In this document: positions 1 to 8,425 of the stretch, piece after piece
How positions within the stretch are numbered: position 1 is the first letter of the stretch
How the letters are laid out: every line of letters begins with the position of its first letter
Assembly (NCBI RefSeq): GCF_039994875.1
Contig: NZ_CP121196.1
Location: forward strand, 4,712,001-4,776,000
From: Telmatobacter sp. DSM 110680
Lineage (GTDB): Bacteria > Acidobacteriota > Terriglobia > Terriglobales > Acidobacteriaceae
DNA length: 64,000 nt
Direction: 5' to 3'
Translations under genes and position numbers: made by a program
Notes under the pieces: generated by a model
The model's input: the letters and a program-made list of their open reading frames with translations, nothing else
Told to the model about the DNA's origin: nothing
The model's database searches: none

Positions 1-527
1 CTCGGGAAACCCGTCGCCACCAGCGACTCCGCCAGCGTCGCAGTTGTCGATGCATGCAGCTGGTTGCCGTTCAGCGTTGCTCCGCGTCCCCGCTCCGCCG
101 TGTACAGTTCATCCCGCATGGGGTCGTAGATCACGGCCGCCACGATCGTTCCATCTTCTTCCGGTTTCAGTGCGGCCCCACGTTGCTCAAGCCCCATCGA
201 CACGCAAAACTGCGGAAATCCGTGCGCAAAATTCGTGGTTCCGTCCAGTGGGTCTACATACCAGCGAAACTCCTGGTCCATGCGCTCGCGGGTACCCTCT
301 TCGCCGTAGATGCCATGCTGCGGGAAGACTTCGCCGAGGCGCGTTCGGATCAGCTTTTCCACGGTGCGGTCGGCCACCGTCACCAGGTCCACATCGCCTT
401 TGTACTCGGTAGCAACACCCTCGGCGAAAAACTCGCGCAGGCGCTCACCGGCCTCTCGGGCGATCTCCGAGGCCACCGGCGTCCAGATCATCTTTGTGTC
501 TGTGCTTTCACTCGCAGTCTTACTCAC
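1..527 (-). CDS. suhB: Inositol monophosphatase family protein (3' end outside window)
   Basis: Mg2+-dependent phosphatase of the inositol monophosphatase/SuhB family, which hydrolyses myo-inositol phosphates or related sugar phosphates in the cytoplasm. The reverse strand shows the family's metal-binding block WYVDPLDGTTNF about 95 residues in, and upstream the GEEGT acidic motif that contributes another metal ligand. The GTG at 525-527 is preferred as start because it overlaps the TGA of the upstream Hfq-like gene (GTGA), an arrangement expected for translational coupling; an in-frame ATG lies at 489-491. The C-terminal part runs off the left edge, so the second aspartate motif (WDxAAG) cannot be checked. 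The family is clear; the exact substrate is not. Confidence 0.85.
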   Translation of the reverse strand, partial: MSKTASESTDTKMIWTPVASEIAREAGERLREFFAEGVATEYKGDVDLVTVADRTVEKLIRTRLGEVFPQHGIYGEEGTRERMDQEFRWYVDPLDGTTNFAHGFPQFCVSMGLEQRGAALKPEEDGTIVAAVIYDPMRDELYTAERGRGATLNGNQLHASTTATLAESLVATGFP

Positions 528-835
528 TCGCCTGCCCTTATAGAAGATTTCCCCTCGGTGCCATTGCCCTTGCGTGGCCCGCGGCGTTTGGCTGTCTCGG
601 TAATCGTCTCGATCTGGTGTTTGTAGATAAAGAGGTTGGGTTTGCCTTCGCGCGTCAGCCGCAACATGCCGTCGTCGAAGTACTCTATCCATCCGCGCAC
701 CACCTCGCCGCCGCGAAGTTTGACTGCCACCGGAACCTGGCGCTCGCTCAGCGAACGCAGATAGAGAGCTTCTTGTCCTGTTTCGCCCGGCGGAGGTGCT
801 TTCGCGTGCCGGCGCGTAGGGATTGCAGGAGTCAT
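524..835 (-). CDS. hfq: Hfq-like (Sm-fold) RNA chaperone
   Basis: Protein of 103 residues with an Sm-like core. The middle reads VPVAVKLRGG ... GWIEYFDDGMLRL ... IYKHQIETI, which matches Sm1 and the Hfq Sm2 signature (YKHxI, with the conserved His of the proximal RNA-binding pore). Hfq hexamers bind U-rich and A-rich RNA and mediate sRNA-mRNA pairing. The N-terminal ~20 residues are Pro/Lys-rich and the C-terminal ~25 are basic, longer on both sides than a minimal Hfq core. The usual aromatic residue after the FD motif is not conserved, so this is an Hfq-like variant rather than a textbook Hfq. Its stop overlaps the start of the suhB-type gene. The Sm fold is fairly sure; in vivo Hfq function is inferred. 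Confidence 0.7.
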   Translation of the reverse strand: MTPAIPTRRHAKAPPPGETGQEALYLRSLSERQVPVAVKLRGGEVVRGWIEYFDDGMLRLTREGKPNLFIYKHQIETITETAKRRGPRKGNGTEGKSSIRAGE

Positions 836-1002
836 AGTGTCATTTTAGATGCAACCAACAATCGCATTGGTTGGGAAACGCGAAATCGTTCCAACCCAAA
901 AGTTTCGTTTATAGAAAGATCGCTGGATCTGCGGCCATTGCAGCCGTGGTTATCACTGACTCCTGCAAAAGTCCGTGTATGCGCCCGGTCTCACGATTGG
1001 GA

Positions 1003-1629
1003 TCAGCGGCCACCCTCGAAAGCAGCTTTGAGTCCTCCGTTTGACCGAGAGCCGGCAGCCGATTCCGTCAGGACGGGCTTTTCAATCTGAGTTGTCTGAG
1101 AACCTGGCTGCTCCGTGAGGCGCTTTAGATACTTCTCCATCTCTGCGCGGGTTACCCATTGCACATGCAGCGGATTTCCATAGGCCGACTGCGAATCTTC
1201 TTCGCTCAGCACAATCGAGAATCCGACGCCGCCATTGCCGCAGCGAACTACCGTGGCCTGCACTGTGAAGCTTTCACGTTCGTTCTCGGCTGGCAAATTC
1301 TTCGATTGCAGAGTGATTGGCATTTCGGTTCCGGGCATCCAGCGCTCACCGGTTAGCAAGCAAAAACCCGTCAGGCTGATGTCGCCAAGTTCAAACGGTC
1401 TGGAAGCACTTGCGGTCCCCAGATACGCCACCAGGGGAGGAGCCGGCAGGCGTTGCTGCTTGCGCTCATCGGGAAAAATGCGCCGCAGAATTCGCTTCAG
1501 CAGCGATTCCGAGAGATGGCACTCTACGCGACGCAGTTCAATCTTTTCGTTGTCCGCTGCAGCCATTACTCTTGCCGCGGCATTCGCATTTCCGCTCATT
1601 GACAATGTCTCCTGCGATTTCGAGCCCAT
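1003..1629 (-). CDS. PilZ domain protein
   Basis: Cytosolic protein of 208 residues with one PilZ domain, a c-di-GMP receptor fold. After a 45-residue N-terminal stretch come an Arg-rich segment (ERKQQR) and, about 30 residues later, DISLTGF. These correspond to the RxxxR and D/NxSxxG ligand-binding motifs of PilZ, although the first is imperfect (RKQQR). The remainder continues as beta strands ending near GVGFSIVLSEED, followed by a polar tail. The start is supported by an AGGA-type ribosome site just upstream. It is a stand-alone gene ahead of the cytochrome island, so a role in envelope or motility control by c-di-GMP is possible but not shown. Confidence 0.7.
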   Translation of the reverse strand: MGSKSQETLSMSGNANAAARVMAAADNEKIELRRVECHLSESLLKRILRRIFPDERKQQRLPAPPLVAYLGTASASRPFELGDISLTGFCLLTGERWMPGTEMPITLQSKNLPAENERESFTVQATVVRCGNGGVGFSIVLSEEDSQSAYGNPLHVQWVTRAEMEKYLKRLTEQPGSQTTQIEKPVLTESAAGSRSNGGLKAAFEGGR

Positions 1630-1973
1630 TGGGTTCCTGCCTTTCGGAATACGCTGCTAACCATCTGTGAGCGACACAGGCTGAGGCCACCAGGTGAGGC
1701 GCACCCAGCCCGTATCGGCGGAACTCGGCTTCTGCGGACCGACCCCCGCAGAGACGAATGACCGCGAGGTCCTACGTCCCTGTCGAAAGACTATTGCTCT
1801 CAGACTCAATCGAAAATCCATCAGGAGTTGCAATGCCGTAGCCCGTTGGATTCGCTCGGAGAGGTTACTTCAGCTTTCGGTGGTTACACAGGTTGGGATC
1901 GAAACAGTTGGCCTGAAGCATTGAAAAACGGGCGCAACTTGTGACCAATGTGCGGAAAGAGCAGCAGGACAGG
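1630..1973. other. Intergenic region, no gene seen
   Basis: About 340 bases between the PilZ gene start and the terminator of the NHL gene. I see no convincing ORF with a ribosome site, and I could not match it to a known riboswitch class. It probably contains the PilZ promoter and leader (minus strand). Confidence 0.4.
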
Positions 1974-2017
1974 ACACAAAAGTATCTTCCCGCAGCATTA
2001 CTGGAGTCTGCGGGAAG
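1974..2017 (-). terminator. Rho-independent terminator of the 16-haem/NHL operon
   Basis: Perfect 10-bp stem CTTCCCGCAG (1986-1995) / CTGCGGGAAG (2008-2017) with a 12-nt loop. On the minus strand it is followed by a T-rich stretch (ATACTTTTGTG). It lies 23 bases past the stop of the NHL gene. Confidence 0.75.
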
Positions 2018-2039
2018 ACGAAGGGTCGACCAAACGAGA

Positions 2040-3362
2040 TCAGAGTCCGGGAGCTTTCGTCGGAGCACTGCTGTTCTGGGGAGCACTCTCTGGAGCCTTT
2101 TGCGGTGCTGCTTCAGCTGGTTTCGCTTGCGCATCAGACTTTCGACGGTGTTCGGCGGCCTTCTCCAGCTCTTCCTGTTTTTTGGCTTTCTCGTCTGCCG
2201 CCTGGGCATCGGTAATGTAGCGGAAAATCTGCAAACGTCCCGGTTCCTGTTCGGTAGTGAATACACGGTTCTGCTTGTCGATTGCGACGCCCATCAGTGA
2301 TTTGAACTGACCAGGCAGTTCGCCGTGACCGGTGCCGACATAGGTCAGCAACTGCCCTTCCCGATTGAACACCTGCAGGCGATCCTCCACCTGGTCTGCC
2401 ACCCAGATGTGGCCATCGCTGTCGACGGCGATTCCCTTGGGACGAGCTAGATATCCCGGTCCGTCGCCATGTTTACCGAACTCGCTCACGAAGTTCCCGT
2501 CGGCGTCGAAGATTTCCACGCGATTGTTAAGGGTGTCGGTTACATACACGTTTCCGTCCGCGTCAACCGCCACTCCCTGGGGAGCCCCGAAGTCTCCGGG
2601 CGTTGTCAGAAAATGGTTTTTGCCTCCGGTCCCGATGCGCCTCAACAATTTCAGTGAGTCCGCGTCATAGACGATTACCTGGTCCTGCTGAGTGTCGACC
2701 ACATAGAGAAAGCGGTTCGTCGTGTCGATCGCCAACCCCACAGGATCGACCAACCCTTCCGAAACCTGGTTTTCGACTTCGTGCCTGGTATTGAAAATCA
2801 GAACGCGGTGCATCTTGGCGTCGGAGACAAACAACCGGTCGTCATCGTCGATGGCCAACCCGTTGATCCATCCGAAGTGGGCTTCAATGCCGTTGCGGAT
2901 CATCTGGCAGTCTCGAGTCTCGGTGTTGTAGATGAAGACTGCACCGACCCTCTGATCCGCCACATACACCATGCCCTTCGAATCGATAGCGATCCCGTAG
3001 GGCCCAATCATCTGATACGGAAAACTCTTTGGATTGACCTTTTCGGTCTCCGACTGCCCACCTGCGAGCCGATCCATCCAGCTTGCCTTCGGCTTGGAAT
3101 TTGCCGCGGGGGTGTAGTCGATCCGTGCCCCGGCAAAATAGTCGACCCATCGGATGCGCGCAACGTTAGGCGGGCTTGGCCACGCCAACTTGGTTGGGTC
3201 GAAACCGAACTTTCGCGGCCCGACCTCCGGCGCTGGCGTAATGTCGGTCTTCTTTTTTTTGCCCGCGCCGGCTGCCGACGGAAACATCAGTGTCATTACC
3301 AACATGAGCATCACCACAAACCAATTGCGGTGGCGAATCGAATTGAAGAGGAAGCGATACAT
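2040..3362 (-). CDS. Secreted NHL-repeat beta-propeller protein (island copy 1)
   Basis: Exported protein of 440 residues. An N-terminal hydrophobic segment (residues about 12-33, ending SAAGAG) is a signal peptide. From about residue 110 to 380 run five or six NHL-type repeats, visible as recurring GIAIDSKG, GLAIDDDD, GVAVDADGNVYVTD and GIAVDSDGHIWVAD blocks, forming a six-bladed propeller. The last ~60 residues are a charged coiled coil (KAKKQEELEKAAEHRRK) running into an Ala/Pro/Lys-rich tail. A GGAG ribosome site precedes the ATG. It lies 62 bases downstream of the 16-haem cytochrome gene on the same strand and shares a terminator with it. NHL proteins accompany multihaem cytochrome gene clusters in Geobacter; here a second copy sits beside the 12-haem gene. 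A scaffold or assembly role at the cell surface is inferred. Confidence 0.85.
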   Translation of the reverse strand: MYRFLFNSIRHRNWFVVMLMLVMTLMFPSAAGAGKKKKTDITPAPEVGPRKFGFDPTKLAWPSPPNVARIRWVDYFAGARIDYTPAANSKPKASWMDRLAGGQSETEKVNPKSFPYQMIGPYGIAIDSKGMVYVADQRVGAVFIYNTETRDCQMIRNGIEAHFGWINGLAIDDDDRLFVSDAKMHRVLIFNTRHEVENQVSEGLVDPVGLAIDTTNRFLYVVDTQQDQVIVYDADSLKLLRRIGTGGKNHFLTTPGDFGAPQGVAVDADGNVYVTDTLNNRVEIFDADGNFVSEFGKHGDGPGYLARPKGIAVDSDGHIWVADQVEDRLQVFNREGQLLTYVGTGHGELPGQFKSLMGVAIDKQNRVFTTEQEPGRLQIFRYITDAQAADEKAKKQEELEKAAEHRRKSDAQAKPAEAAPQKAPESAPQNSSAPTKAPGL

Positions 3363-3424
3363 CTTTAATCTCCATTGCTAAATCGCGCTGGACTTGCCTC
3401 GGCGCCCGCGTCCTGCGCAGCCGT

Positions 3425-4927
3425 TTATTTCCCAGGTGTAATCGTGTCCTTCATATTGAGCCGGTTCTTGTGACAGTTGTCGCAAAATGCCATGTTGTTC
3501 ACCTGGTCCTTGATCAACAGATCAGGCTGCGCCGATGCGTGTGGCTGGTGGCACGAGAGGCAACTCAGAGGCGTCTTCACTTTGCTCTGATTGGTTGGAT
3601 CCATCACGTCGGAAACCGGATGATAGTCCACTGGATGCCCGAGGCCATAGCGCAACGGCAAAATCGGAACCTTGTTCTTCACGTAGTAGTCATCGGGCAA
3701 ACGAACGGTCCCATTGAAAAGAGTCAGCAAGTGGTTCGCTTCATCTTTCTGCGCAACAGAATCAGGCCCATGACATTCGAGGCATAATGCATTGCCTTTG
3801 GCCCGCAGTAGGTGATCGTTATCGCCACCGTGAGGTGTATGGCATGTCGAGCATCCCTGCGCAAACGCCGGCTGATGATGTACCGACTTCTTGCCCTCAT
3901 CGGCGATATCGCTGTGGCATCCGAGGCAGATCGTAACCGAGTCACTCTTCGGCAAGCCCGGCTGGCTGCTGGCGTGCGGATTGTGGCAGTCGGTGCAATC
4001 GCCTCCTGCACCGGGATGCGGTACCTTGGCCGAATCAATCAGCTTGGCCTTGTCGTCGTGACATGTCACACACAGGGCCTTCACGTCGGTCTGTGTCAGC
4101 ACGACCTTGCCGTCCTTCGCAGGCGCGTGACACGTATCGCAACCGTTCCCTTGAAAAGGCACATGCTGAAACTTCGCCATCAGCTTCGGCGAATCGGACT
4201 GATGCGGATCGTGACACTCGACGCAATTGGCAGTCCCAAACGGCTGGTTGTTGTGTTTCTTCGCAAGCTCGGCATCCTTCACATCATGACAATCCACGCA
4301 CAGCGCGGGAGGAGCCTTGGTTAGATGGAATCGATTCTCCGCTGTCGGCTCAGCTCCTGTTTTATGCGTGGAGTGGCAGGTGTCGCATCCCATGTCGAGC
4401 GCGGCATGGCGGCTTCCCTTTTCCGCAGCATGCAGCCCGGTCTTATGGCATTCCAGGCAAAGATTCTCTTTCTCGTCGCCGGACGCCGGCTTCAGAAGCT
4501 GGTTCTTGTTATCGCTGGAATGCGCGTCGTGACAGGTCAGGCAATCGCGCACCGCCGGCGGATGAACTGTCCCCTTGATATCCGAGGCTTTTTTATCAGC
4601 ATGGCAACTGATGCAGAGCGCAGTCGTCGTCGCCGTGATCAGCTTTACGCGCGTTACATCTTTATTGACCCGGATCTCATGGCATCCGAGGCAGCCTGCC
4701 TCCATGGCCGAGTGCACAAACTTGTGCTTGGTCTTATCGTCATGGCATTCCAGACATTTTTTGGGGTCGGTGTTCTTATCCAGCGGAACCGGATGCACCG
4801 CCGCGGTCGCACGCAGCGCAAGCAACATCATCAAAGCAACACAGACAGCGCCGCCCAGGCTGGACGTGCGACGCATCATAACGGCAGCCAATCTCAAGAA
4901 ACATGCGCGACGAGGGAACAATCTCAT
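3425..4927 (-). CDS. 16-haem c-type cytochrome, exported
   Basis: Exported protein of 500 residues with 16 CXXCH haem-binding motifs (I count CLECH, CLGCH, CISCH, CLTCH, CLECH, CDTCH, CVDCH, CVECH, CDTCH, CVTCH, CTDCH, CLGCH, CSTCH, CLECH, CLSCH, CDNCH). Many have the doubled-CXXCH pattern CxxCHxxH (CHDAH, CHDPH, CHNPH, CHTPH, CHQPH), where the extra His is a likely distal ligand. The N-terminus has Arg residues followed by a hydrophobic segment ending RATAAV, a signal peptide. It heads a two-gene operon with the NHL gene; a CRP-like site lies 138 bases upstream. The haem density (one per ~29 residues after the signal) fits an electron wire in the periplasm or across the outer membrane, not an enzyme. 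The exact site of action is inferred. Confidence 0.88.
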   Translation of the reverse strand: MRLFPRRACFLRLAAVMMRRTSSLGGAVCVALMMLLALRATAAVHPVPLDKNTDPKKCLECHDDKTKHKFVHSAMEAGCLGCHEIRVNKDVTRVKLITATTTALCISCHADKKASDIKGTVHPPAVRDCLTCHDAHSSDNKNQLLKPASGDEKENLCLECHKTGLHAAEKGSRHAALDMGCDTCHSTHKTGAEPTAENRFHLTKAPPALCVDCHDVKDAELAKKHNNQPFGTANCVECHDPHQSDSPKLMAKFQHVPFQGNGCDTCHAPAKDGKVVLTQTDVKALCVTCHDDKAKLIDSAKVPHPGAGGDCTDCHNPHASSQPGLPKSDSVTICLGCHSDIADEGKKSVHHQPAFAQGCSTCHTPHGGDNDHLLRAKGNALCLECHGPDSVAQKDEANHLLTLFNGTVRLPDDYYVKNKVPILPLRYGLGHPVDYHPVSDVMDPTNQSKVKTPLSCLSCHQPHASAQPDLLIKDQVNNMAFCDNCHKNRLNMKDTITPGK

Positions 4928-5426
4928 AGGATCTCTTTACAAGCGCTTGTTGCACGAACATTGCCTTATGCTCAATCTCTGGTGCCCGGCTGCAACTTGG
5001 TCTCAACCGTCCTTGACTCAGCAATTTCGCTGGATTGATTACAAATTGAAACCGGACGCCTGACTGTGATCTAAAACACATCATGGGCGTTCTGCCTCAC
5101 CGACTTCCGCCAAATCCCCCAATGGTTCGAAGTTCCTGGCGGCACTCCTTTTTCCCGATGCGCCAAATCCCCTCGCTCCCGTCATTCGATTGCGCGATTT
5201 AGCCCAGACCGGCCAACCCATAAGTATTGGGCTCTTCGCTTAAGTCTTTTCTTCATCTCGGTTTAGAATTTCAGGCCGTCTTGGTGCGTCGCTTGCATAT
5301 ACCGAGTTGGGACGGGCAGGACTCCGCGGACAACTGACGCTAGATCTCCTGCAGCCACGACCTGTCTGCATTGAAGGCGATGCTGTTTCCGCTGAATTGG
5401 CGCCCCACCCTGCTGAGGATCTCCGC
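4928..5426. other. Divergent promoter region between 16-haem operon and kinase gene
   Basis: About 500 bases between the 16-haem cytochrome start (minus) and the preferred kinase start (plus). It holds the CRP-like palindrome at 5065-5080. No ORF here has a good ribosome site; an open frame extends back from the kinase gene to a TTG at 5307, but the GTG at 5427 is preferred. Confidence 0.5.
5065..5080. promoter_or_regulatory. CRP/FNR-like operator candidate
   Basis: TGTGA-TCTAAA-ACACA, one mismatch in the ten half-site positions of the E. coli CRP consensus TGTGA-N6-TCACA. It is the weakest of six similar sites in the window, but sits in the divergent promoter region of the cytochrome and kinase genes. 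Confidence 0.4.
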
Positions 5427-6497
5427 GTGCATCAGGTTCGAGTCAATTGGCAGATCAAGGCAATCCTGCCCGTAGTGTTTGTCTTGCTGGCCGGACTTCT
5501 TTTGTTCACCATCGCGACCGTCTCTCTGGGCGGACCAGAGCGCCACGCCGTGATTATGGTTGCCGGAGCAGGAGCCGTGATCATCTGCGGAGTATCGATC
5601 GGCGTTCTCGCTTACCTGATTCAGCGCCCGATGCTCGAACTGCAGGAAAAGATGGCGCTGATCAGTGGCGGCAATCTTGACGTTGCTGTCAGTTTCTCTC
5701 GTCGCAACGACGAAATCGGCGATCTGGGCCGGAATTTTAATTACATGATGCTGCAATTACGCGAGAGTCGTAAGGAGATAGAGACCATGCATCGCACACA
5801 GATGTCACGCGCAGAGCACCTGGCCACGCTCGGCGAACTGGCAACAGGCTTGGCTCACGAGATTCGCAATCCTCTCGCCGGCATTGCCGGTGTCATCGAA
5901 ATCATCGGACGCGATCTTCCCGCGTCCAGCCCCGCCCGCGCCATGGTCAAGGATGTGCGTCTCGAAATTAACCAGATCAACCGTATTCTTACGGATCTTC
6001 TTGAAACCGCGCGCCCCCACCCGCCGCAGATGATGCGCAGCAATCTCAACACGACAGTCGAGCACGCCGTGATGCTCGCCCGTCAACAGGTACTGTCGCA
6101 CCCCATCAAAATCGAACTCGAACAGGCCCCCGATCTTCACGAAGTCGAGCACGACAGCGATCAGATTCACCAGGTTGTCCTCAATCTTCTGCTTAACGCC
6201 GTGCAGGCCATCGATGGCCCTGGCACCGTAACTGTAAAGATTGGCGAGCGAGACGACTGCGCGATCGTGACCGTGACCGACACCGGCCGCGGGATGACAG
6301 ACCAGCAAATGTCGCAGATCTTCCGCCCCTTCTACACCACCCGTAATAACGGAACTGGCCTCGGACTTTCGCTTGTGCGACGCATCGTCGAAGAACACCA
6401 CGGACACGTAGGTGTAACCAGCACACTTGGACAAGGAAGCACCTTTGAAGTCGAAATCCCGTTTGTCGCCGCATCAGTTCCGGCAGAAGTCGCTTGA
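5427..6497 (+). CDS. Membrane sensor histidine kinase (NtrB-like class, HAMP)
   Basis: Sensor kinase of about 356 residues, partner of the NtrC-type regulator that follows. Numbered from the GTG start there are two transmembrane segments (about 11-33 and 42-65) with almost no periplasmic loop, a HAMP linker (about 66-120), a HisKA domain with phospho-acceptor His144 in HEIRNP, an N-box near residue 260 (LNLLLNA), a G1 box (DTGRGM) and a G2 box (GTGLGLSLV). The short loop suggests it senses a signal in or near the membrane, or through the HAMP region. The start is chosen because GAGGA lies 8 bases before this GTG; the frame is open back to TTG at 5307. Position between multihaem cytochrome genes suggests it controls them, possibly in response to redox state or electron acceptors (inference). 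Confidence 0.88.
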   Translation: MHQVRVNWQIKAILPVVFVLLAGLLLFTIATVSLGGPERHAVIMVAGAGAVIICGVSIGVLAYLIQRPMLELQEKMALISGGNLDVAVSFSRRNDEIGDLGRNFNYMMLQLRESRKEIETMHRTQMSRAEHLATLGELATGLAHEIRNPLAGIAGVIEIIGRDLPASSPARAMVKDVRLEINQINRILTDLLETARPHPPQMMRSNLNTTVEHAVMLARQQVLSHPIKIELEQAPDLHEVEHDSDQIHQVVLNLLLNAVQAIDGPGTVTVKIGERDDCAIVTVTDTGRGMTDQQMSQIFRPFYTTRNNGTGLGLSLVRRIVEEHHGHVGVTSTLGQGSTFEVEIPFVAASVPAEVA

Positions 6498-6875
6498 TTG
6501 GAGTTCGCGCATGCCGGACAGACAGTGGTATTGAAGAGGCAAGCAGTTCCCGTCGCAACCAAGGCGTAACTTATTGCAATAAAATTACTTATATTCATTA
6601 CGCCGATCCGTTTGTGCAATTCAACCGGCGGAATAATTGCTGGCGCTTTAATCGTCCTCTTCACTTGTCGTTTACGCCCTGCGCCGCAGATCACTGCGCT
6701 CGCCGTCGAGTTGCGTGATCTTAATCACATTCTTCAAAGCGGGATAGCCCCTTTAATATCTCCAGCGTCGTATCGGGGATCACTTCGATACACCCTGAGC
6801 AAAGATCCCCGCTACCGAAGCTGACAAATCACGTGACAACGGGCCCGTGAGCTTGCGCAGTAAGTGAGAACGTAG
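6498..6875. other. Intergenic region between kinase and regulator genes
   Basis: About 380 bases, unusually long for a two-component pair, so the regulator probably has its own promoter. It contains a near-perfect CRP-like palindrome (6714-6729) and AT-rich DNA around 6565-6600. No gene is visible. Confidence 0.5.
6714..6729. promoter_or_regulatory. CRP/FNR-like operator candidate
   Basis: CGTGA-TCTTAA-TCACA, nine of ten half-site positions of TGTGA-N6-TCACA, with a perfect GTGAT-N4-ATCAC core. It lies about 150 bases upstream of the NtrC-type regulator start. Confidence 0.55.
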
Positions 6876-8315
6876 ATGCCAGCAGAAAAAGTCATGATCG
6901 TGGACGACGAGCGCCTGGTGCGGTGGTCGCTGCGACAGAAATGCGAAGAGTGGGGTTACACCGTTGTTGAAGCCGACTGTGGTGAACTGGCTCTCCGTCT
7001 GGCCCAGCGCGAATCTCCCGATCTCGTTCTTCTCGACGTACGCCTGCCCGACATCACTGGAATTGAAGTTCTCGATCAGCTCAAGAAGAATGGAGATGCT
7101 CCGGCCATCATCATGATCACGGCCGATGTGCAACTGGACGACGTGAAGGCCGCGATCAAACTCGGGGCCCACGACTTCGTTGGCAAGCCGATCGATTTTG
7201 AAACTCTGCACGAAGTCATGGAAAGTGCGCTTGCCGCTTCGGTAGGACGCAATGGCAATCTAGAAAACGGACGGAGCAAATCGCGTCCGGGAGTGGGTTA
7301 CGAGAGCGTCCTCAGCGTTTCGCCCAAGATGACGGAGTTGATGAACTTCGTCAAGAAAGTTGCATCCTGCGAAGCCTCCACCATTCTCATTCAGGGCGAA
7401 AGCGGCACGGGCAAGGACCTCATAGCCAAGACGATTCACTATGAGAGCAGCCGGCACGAGAAGCCTTTCGTCGCCATCAACTGCTCTGCAATTCCCGAAA
7501 CCCTGATGGAAGCGGAACTCTTCGGTCATGAGAAGGGGGCATTCACCGACGCCAAGCAGATGAAGAAAGGGCTCTTCGAAGCTGCTGACGGCGGCACACT
7601 TTTTCTCGATGAGATCGGCGAGCTCAGTCCCCTGCTCCAGGCCAAGCTGCTGCGTGTGCTTGAAGACCAGGTGATTCGCCGCGTCGGTGGCCTTCGCGAC
7701 ATCCAGGTAGATGTGCGGGTGATCGCCGCCTCGAATCGCGATCTTGAGAAGGCAGTTCGGGAAGCGCAGTTCCGCCAGGATTTGTATTATCGTCTCGCCA
7801 TCATTGCGATTTTTATCCCGCCGCTGCGCGAACGTAAGGAAGATATTCTTCCGCTGGTCGATTTTTTCATCGAACGCTACAATCGACGCTTCAGGAAGGC
7901 AATTCGTGGCATCTCCGACGAGACGCGACATCTGATTCTCGCCCACAACTGGCCGGGAAACGTGCGCGAACTTAAGAACACCATCGAGCGCGGCATGATC
8001 CTTGAAGAAGAAGCGTATCTGCGCTCCATCTATCTGCCGTTTTCAGTGGGAGAATCCGGCGGCCGCACGCTCTTTGAACGCACCTCTCCCGCCGACGGTG
8101 GCCGCAAGCTTTCCAATGGACGCGCTCTTCCGCGCCTCTACATTCCGGAAGGCGGAACGTCGCTGGAAGAAGTGGAACACTCAATGGTCGAGTTGGCGAT
8201 GAGCCAGGCACACGGCAACCAGACCAACGCCGCCAAGCTACTGGACATCAGCCGCGACGCGCTCCGCTATAAACTGAAGAAATTCAGCATGACACCCGCC
8301 GACGACGAAATCTAA
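6876..8315 (+). CDS. NtrC-family sigma-54-dependent response regulator
   Basis: Protein of 479 residues with the full NtrC layout. The receiver domain (about 5-118) has acidic residues D10/D11, phospho-acceptor Asp54 (LLDVRLPD) and Lys104 (GKP). The AAA+ domain (about 145-380) has Walker A GESGTGKD at 174-181, the sigma-54 contact loop in the GAFTDA form at 221-226, and Walker B LFLDEIGE at 242-249. A C-terminal Fis-type helix-turn-helix (about 445-470, NAAKLLDISRDALRYKLKK) binds DNA. It should activate sigma-54 RNA polymerase when phosphorylated by the upstream kinase. The tetrahaem cytochrome gene begins 110 bases after its stop in the same direction. I looked for -24/-12 elements in the island's promoter regions and found none convincing, so the direct targets remain open. 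Confidence 0.93.
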   Translation: MPAEKVMIVDDERLVRWSLRQKCEEWGYTVVEADCGELALRLAQRESPDLVLLDVRLPDITGIEVLDQLKKNGDAPAIIMITADVQLDDVKAAIKLGAHDFVGKPIDFETLHEVMESALAASVGRNGNLENGRSKSRPGVGYESVLSVSPKMTELMNFVKKVASCEASTILIQGESGTGKDLIAKTIHYESSRHEKPFVAINCSAIPETLMEAELFGHEKGAFTDAKQMKKGLFEAADGGTLFLDEIGELSPLLQAKLLRVLEDQVIRRVGGLRDIQVDVRVIAASNRDLEKAVREAQFRQDLYYRLAIIAIFIPPLRERKEDILPLVDFFIERYNRRFRKAIRGISDETRHLILAHNWPGNVRELKNTIERGMILEEEAYLRSIYLPFSVGESGGRTLFERTSPADGGRKLSNGRALPRLYIPEGGTSLEEVEHSMVELAMSQAHGNQTNAAKLLDISRDALRYKLKKFSMTPADDEI

Positions 8316-8425
8316 ATCTATCCTTCACGGATTTTGAATCTGGTCTGACGCGCTCCCACCGATCCCCTCAAGCTCCATCAAAACGCAGCCGATAAACGGA
8401 ACAGAGCAAAGTGAGGCCCTGTTCG

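Noticed and set aside
1640..1860. Possible riboswitch in the leader of the PilZ gene (c-di-GMP type expected from the product)
   Set aside because: The GC-rich leader does not fit the conserved bases of the c-di-GMP-I or -II classes as far as I can align by eye.
2781..3368. Plus-strand ORF of 195 codons opposite the NHL gene
   Set aside because: Shadow of the NHL coding frame with no ribosome site.
4950..4964. TTGCACGAACATTGC resembling a sigma-54 promoter (TGGCAC-N5-TTGC)
   Set aside because: The near-invariant GG at -24 is TG here, and it is over 450 bases from the preferred kinase start. One match of this quality is expected by chance.
5805..6434. Minus-strand ORF of 209 codons opposite the histidine kinase gene
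   Set aside because: Lies entirely within the kinase coding region; explained by codon bias.
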